Below, piece after piece: positions 61,005-64,000 of a DNA stretch of 64,000 nt. The notes under the pieces are model-generated. The model did not search any database and was not told where the DNA came from. It saw only the letters and a program-made list of their open reading frames with translations. This DNA is from CAZNDN01 sp964571815 (GTDB lineage: Bacteria > Fibrobacterota > Chitinivibrionia > Chitinivibrionales > WJKA01): the NCBI GenBank assembly GCA_964571815.1, contig CAZNDN010000005.1, positions 1-64,000 of the forward strand, written 5' to 3'. A program made the position numbers and the translations under genes. The first letter of the stretch is position 1, and each line of letters starts with the position of its first letter.

Positions 61005-62708
61005 ATGGAGCGGCAGGACAAGTCCGGGGAACGAAAACCCGACTTCGACAAGACCTTCATTGAAGGCTCGGATTCGAATGCCGACAGTCACGATCTGACG
61101 TCCGGCAACCGGCTGCATCTGGACGATGAAAGGGTGCAGACGGCTTACGGTGCCTCCGGTGCCACCAGTGCGGGTGCGGGCAATGTCAAGCTTCCCTCGG
61201 CCGAAGAGCCGGCGGAAATCGGCTCGGGGACGGTAGTCGCGGAGCTGGGCACCGGCGGCATGGCCAAAGTCTACAAGGTATGGAACGCCCGGCTCGAAGT
61301 CTACCGGGCCGTGAAGATCCTTCTTCCCTCCTATCAAACGGACCTGCTGAATCGCTTCGAGACCGAGGCGAAGATNNNNNNNNNNNNNNNNNNNNNNNNN
61401 NNNNNNNNNNNNNNNNNNNNNNNNNNNNNNNNNNNNNNNNNNNNNNNNNNNNNNNNNNNNNNNNNNNNNNNNNNNACGCTTCAGTACCTGGCCCCGGAAC
61501 AGATCGACGGTGTGGACATCGATGCCGGCGCCGACCTCTACGCACTGGGCGCTATTCTTTACGAAATGCTGACCGGAACGAAGACGTTTCCGCAGAAGAC
61601 GATCACCAATTTGATGAAGAAGAAGGCAACGAATGAGTACCGCAATTTCGACGATTTCGATTTCAGGGTACACCCGCAGCTCACCAGGATCTCGAAGAGA
61701 TGCCTGAGCGTCGAGCGGAGCGAACGGTTTTCCGACGCGGCATCGATGCTGGAGGCCCTGGAGAGCGCGCATCGTGCGGTTACCGGGCTTTCGCCCGAAG
61801 ACACCATCCGCACCTACGTGGAGGACCCTGAAGGGTTTGCGCTCAGCTCGCGCCGACGCTTGCGCATTCCCCGGGTTTCCCCGAAGATTTACCTCCCGGC
61901 CGCGGCCGTCGTGGTTCTCGCGGCTCTGGTCGGCCTGATCGTGCGTACCGGACCGACGTCGCCGACCGACACGACGACCGAACATGCGTCGCCGTCCGGA
62001 GAGAACAAGCAGCAAACGACTTCATTTGAAGCCGAAGTACTCACCCAACTTGGCGAGCAGCAGGAAAAAGAGGATACCACCGAAGAAACAGCCGCCACGG
62101 AGCCGCCACGGGAAGAGCCGGTGGTGAAAACGCCGCCTCGACCGACCACACCCCACCGGACCACTCCGCGCCGAACCCGAACACTCACCCCGCTGGAAAA
62201 GCTCAAAAAGAGATACGGCGCCGACGACCTCGTCGCCATTGGGAAAGAGGCCTTGAACAAGGGGAAGATCGATGATGCGACCCTTGCGCTGGAGCAAGCG
62301 GCCAAAGATCCCGGAACCGAGCCCGCAACCAGACTGCCGCTGCTGGAAGTGTATCTGAAAGCCGGTCGCACCGGCGATGCGCTTTACCAGGTAACGAGCA
62401 AGCCGGTGGATGACGCCTACTTCGGGTTGCTGGCGGGGAAACTGTATGCGCGACTGGGGCAAAGCCGGGAGGCTCTGCACCACCTCGAATCCGCCCTGCA
62501 AAAACGCTCATCCGTGAAGAACAAGAACAACGTTCGCCACGATGTCCTCTACCAGATAGCACTGGTTCGGGCAAAAAACTACGAGGAAAACGCCACGCAG
62601 AATAACAAGACGCATCTGATGCAGGCCTGGTACAATGTGAAAAGATTTCTTCCCAGGTCGGACCCGCGCTACGAAGCCGCGGTCAGGGAACTGTCAACCA
62701 TCCGATAG
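61005..62708 (+). CDS. membrane Ser/Thr kinase (cassette 2), with a scaffold gap over its catalytic loop
   Basis: A kinase with an N-terminal polar extension (about 1-70), glycine loop LGTGGMAKVY (81-90) and VKILL (K104). A 100-N gap then removes the catalytic loop and DFG, and the sequence resumes at TLQYLAPEQ. One membrane helix follows (KIYLPAAAVVVLAALVGLIV), a Pro/Thr-rich linker, and a helical TPR-like end with AWYNVKRFLPRSD. It is a paralogue of the kinase at 28255-30243. Comparison with that protein suggests about 121 residues are missing, against the 33 that the gap length allows. AGGGGA precedes the ATG. It lies near the type VI genes, recalling PpkA-type control (inference). Confidence 0.88.
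   Translation: MERQDKSGERKPDFDKTFIEGSDSNADSHDLTSGNRLHLDDERVQTAYGASGATSAGAGNVKLPSAEEPAEIGSGTVVAELGTGGMAKVYKVWNARLEVYRAVKILLPSYQTDLLNRFETEAKXXXXXXXXXXXXXXXXXXXXXXXXXXXXXXXXXXTLQYLAPEQIDGVDIDAGADLYALGAILYEMLTGTKTFPQKTITNLMKKKATNEYRNFDDFDFRVHPQLTRISKRCLSVERSERFSDAASMLEALESAHRAVTGLSPEDTIRTYVEDPEGFALSSRRRLRIPRVSPKIYLPAAAVVVLAALVGLIVRTGPTSPTDTTTEHASPSGENKQQTTSFEAEVLTQLGEQQEKEDTTEETAATEPPREEPVVKTPPRPTTPHRTTPRRTRTLTPLEKLKKRYGADDLVAIGKEALNKGKIDDATLALEQAAKDPGTEPATRLPLLEVYLKAGRTGDALYQVTSKPVDDAYFGLLAGKLYARLGQSREALHHLESALQKRSSVKNKNNVRHDVLYQIALVRAKNYEENATQNNKTHLMQAWYNVKRFLPRSDPRYEAAVRELSTIR
61376..61475. other. scaffold gap (100 N) inside the cassette 2 kinase
   Basis: 100 unknown bases in the kinase domain. 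Alignment by eye with the paralogue indicates about 360 nt are missing, so the placeholder is too short. Confidence 0.97.
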
Positions 62709-63010
62709 GCCGGAGGCACATCGGCAAGGACATCATTCGTTCGGTTTCCGGAGGCCACGTGCGTACCGGTCTCTTCGACCGGCTCAGGATGCACGCGATC
62801 GAAGGATAACCTCAGACAGCGCGAAAAAGCAGACACCCGATTCTCACCCCGACACAGCGGAGGCGAACCCGGCTCCGGCAGCCCCCCGGGGAGGAGACCG
62901 CCCTTCCATTCCCGCGGGTCCTGTTGAGCGAAGTACCTGTCCGCATCTATTTTTCTCTTCCCTCCGGGTTCCTCGTATCCGGAGAACACCAGGTAACGAA
63001 AGGTGCTTAG
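62709..63010 (+). other. intergenic region before the second beta-helix-like gene
   Basis: About 300 nt without a supported gene. It holds the repeat core at 62773-62788 and an AAAGG site 9 nt before the next ATG. An independent promoter for the downstream gene is possible; TATTTTTC near 62951 is a weak -10 candidate. Confidence 0.5.
62773..62788 (+). repeat. dispersed intergenic repeat, short copy 3
   Basis: CTTCGACCGGCTCAGG shares the core of the repeats at 73-92 and 14026-14045 but is one base shorter in the middle. It lies in non-coding DNA between the cassette 2 kinase and the beta-helix-like gene. Confidence 0.5.
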
Positions 63011-63874
63011 ATGAATTTCAGACGTGTTTGTCTATGGCTGTTTCTCTGCGCGGGGCTCCTTCCCTCGCAGACCCATATCAGGGGTGAATTGAGAGGGCTG
63101 AAGCTGGACAAGAGCAGAAACCCGTATATCATCGACGAAGACATCGTTGTCCCCGAGGGCGAAGAGCTTGTAATCAAGGAAGGGTGCCGCCTGCTGTTCG
63201 AGCCTTTTACGGGGTTGCGTGTCATGGGGCACCTGCTTGTCGAGGGGTCCGGAGAGAACCCCGTGGTGTTTACCTCGGTCAACGACGAAGAATACAATCC
63301 GGAAAGCGAAGAGCTGGCGAATCCCTTTGACTGGAACGGTATACTGGTAGGCCGCAATTCGGAGGGCGCGTACATGAAAAACTTCGTACTGCGGTTCTCC
63401 GTTTACGGAATAAAGGGGCAAACTCAGGCAATCATGATCCAGAACGGAAGGCTGCTTCAGAACGGACAATTCAATTTCACCATCCACGACAAGATCCAGC
63501 CGGTCCCCGACAATATTCCTTTTTCCTACGGAATCGACGACACCGGAGAGGAATCGGGAGACGACGACGGCACGGACCCCATTGACAAGGACGAAATCCA
63601 CCCGCAGAAGAGAGTGTTTCGGTATGTCTGCCTGGGTGTGGGCATTGCGGGGATTGCCTCGAGCGCCGTCTCGACGTTCCTTACGGTCGAAACCGCCAAA
63701 GAACTCGACAAGCTCGAAAAGGACTCCGAGATCAGGATCATCAGCGATGAAGAGCTGCGGCGTCAATGGAAAGATGCCGAGAAAAAGTTTAAATCCTACC
63801 AGGCCGCGGCCTGGATCACGGGCACCCTCGGACTTCTCGGGGCAACGGGTTTCACGCTCACCTTCGTGTTCTGA
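63011..63874 (+). CDS. exported beta-helix-like protein with C-terminal membrane helices (cassette 2)
   Basis: A 287-aa protein with a signal peptide (VCLWLFLCAGLLPSQT). The core DIVVPEGEELVIKEGCRLLF, FTGLRVMGHLLVEGS, PVVFTSVND and FDWNGI matches its paralogue at 30250-31152. An acidic insert (EESGDDDGTDPIDKDE) follows, then two membrane segments (about 205-222 and 266-287) flanking a charged helical stretch. AAAGG precedes the ATG. In both cassettes this gene comes after a membrane Ser/Thr kinase, so the two products probably work together. Confidence 0.82.
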   Translation: MNFRRVCLWLFLCAGLLPSQTHIRGELRGLKLDKSRNPYIIDEDIVVPEGEELVIKEGCRLLFEPFTGLRVMGHLLVEGSGENPVVFTSVNDEEYNPESEELANPFDWNGILVGRNSEGAYMKNFVLRFSVYGIKGQTQAIMIQNGRLLQNGQFNFTIHDKIQPVPDNIPFSYGIDDTGEESGDDDGTDPIDKDEIHPQKRVFRYVCLGVGIAGIASSAVSTFLTVETAKELDKLEKDSEIRIISDEELRRQWKDAEKKFKSYQAAAWITGTLGLLGATGFTLTFVF

Positions 63875-64000
63875 AAAAACGCCCCCTCTCCGTATCGCGG
63901 ACGTTTCATGAGATGTGAACAGCTCTGCCTCCCGCTTGACTGCACCGCCTCTTTTGGCGAGTACCTCCGCGACACCCCGTGCGAAGGATTATCGGTTCGG
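63875..64000. other. window end, nothing recognised
   Basis: No gene start, RNA or repeat is supported in these last 126 nt. Confidence 0.5.

Overview
This is a 64 kb piece of a high-GC, Gram-negative, flagellated bacterial genome. Four runs of exactly 100 N (1109-1208, 9593-9692, 13121-13220, 61376-61475) show that it is a scaffolded draft, probably a metagenome assembly. The lineage cannot be proved from the sequence. Long exported Ig-like proteins with FlgD-type C-termini, many TPR and Ser/Thr-kinase proteins, AgmX/TonB-like and PEGA proteins and a type VI secretion core suggest the FCB superphylum or a neighbour; Fibrobacterota (Chitinivibrionia-like) is my best guess, held loosely. No rRNA, CRISPR array, phage or intact IS element was seen.

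Layout. 1-1039: a lipoprotein and a STAS protein on the minus strand. 1573-8475: a plus-strand operon of a Ser/Thr kinase, a 1239-aa helical-repeat protein ending in a degenerate GGDEF-like domain, and a GspE/PilB ATPase. 8503-9112: a VapBC-like toxin-antitoxin pair. 9212-20914: the flagellar operon flgB-flgC-(small gene)-fliE-fliF-fliG-fliH-fliI-fliJ on the minus strand, ending in a giant exported Ig-like protein. A consensus sigma-54 element lies upstream of flgB and a sigma-28-like element faces the other way. 21407-22667: SlyD-like FKBP and a HAD protein. 22861-27903: a coupled trio of transglutaminase/7TM membrane protein, ATP-grasp ligase and TPR protein. 28255-33923: membrane Ser/Thr kinase, exported beta-helix-like membrane protein and lipoprotein. 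34087-35069: PilZ protein, HicB-like remnant and tRNA-Glu.

35150-38762 is a tight minus-strand operon: CstA, a small protein, an ArsA-type ATPase and an unknown membrane protein. Then come a glycosyltransferase, a degenerate metallophosphatase/thioredoxin fusion, a large hybrid histidine kinase, a STAS/SEC14-like protein, an AgmX/TonB-like protein, an esterase, and glgP overlapping ptsP. tRNA-Ser is at 53504-53593.

54262-60018 is a type VI secretion trio (tssK-tssL-tssM). Divergent from it are a PEGA protein, a second membrane Ser/Thr kinase and a second beta-helix-like membrane protein (60151-63874). The kinase plus beta-helix pair at 61005-63874 is paralogous to the pair at 28255-31152, so the window carries two copies of one signalling cassette, one beside the secretion system. 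This duplicated cassette is the strongest candidate for an undescribed system here. Other unusual items are the repeat/GGDEF-like protein, the small flagellar-operon gene, and the Ig-like protein that closes the flagellar operon.
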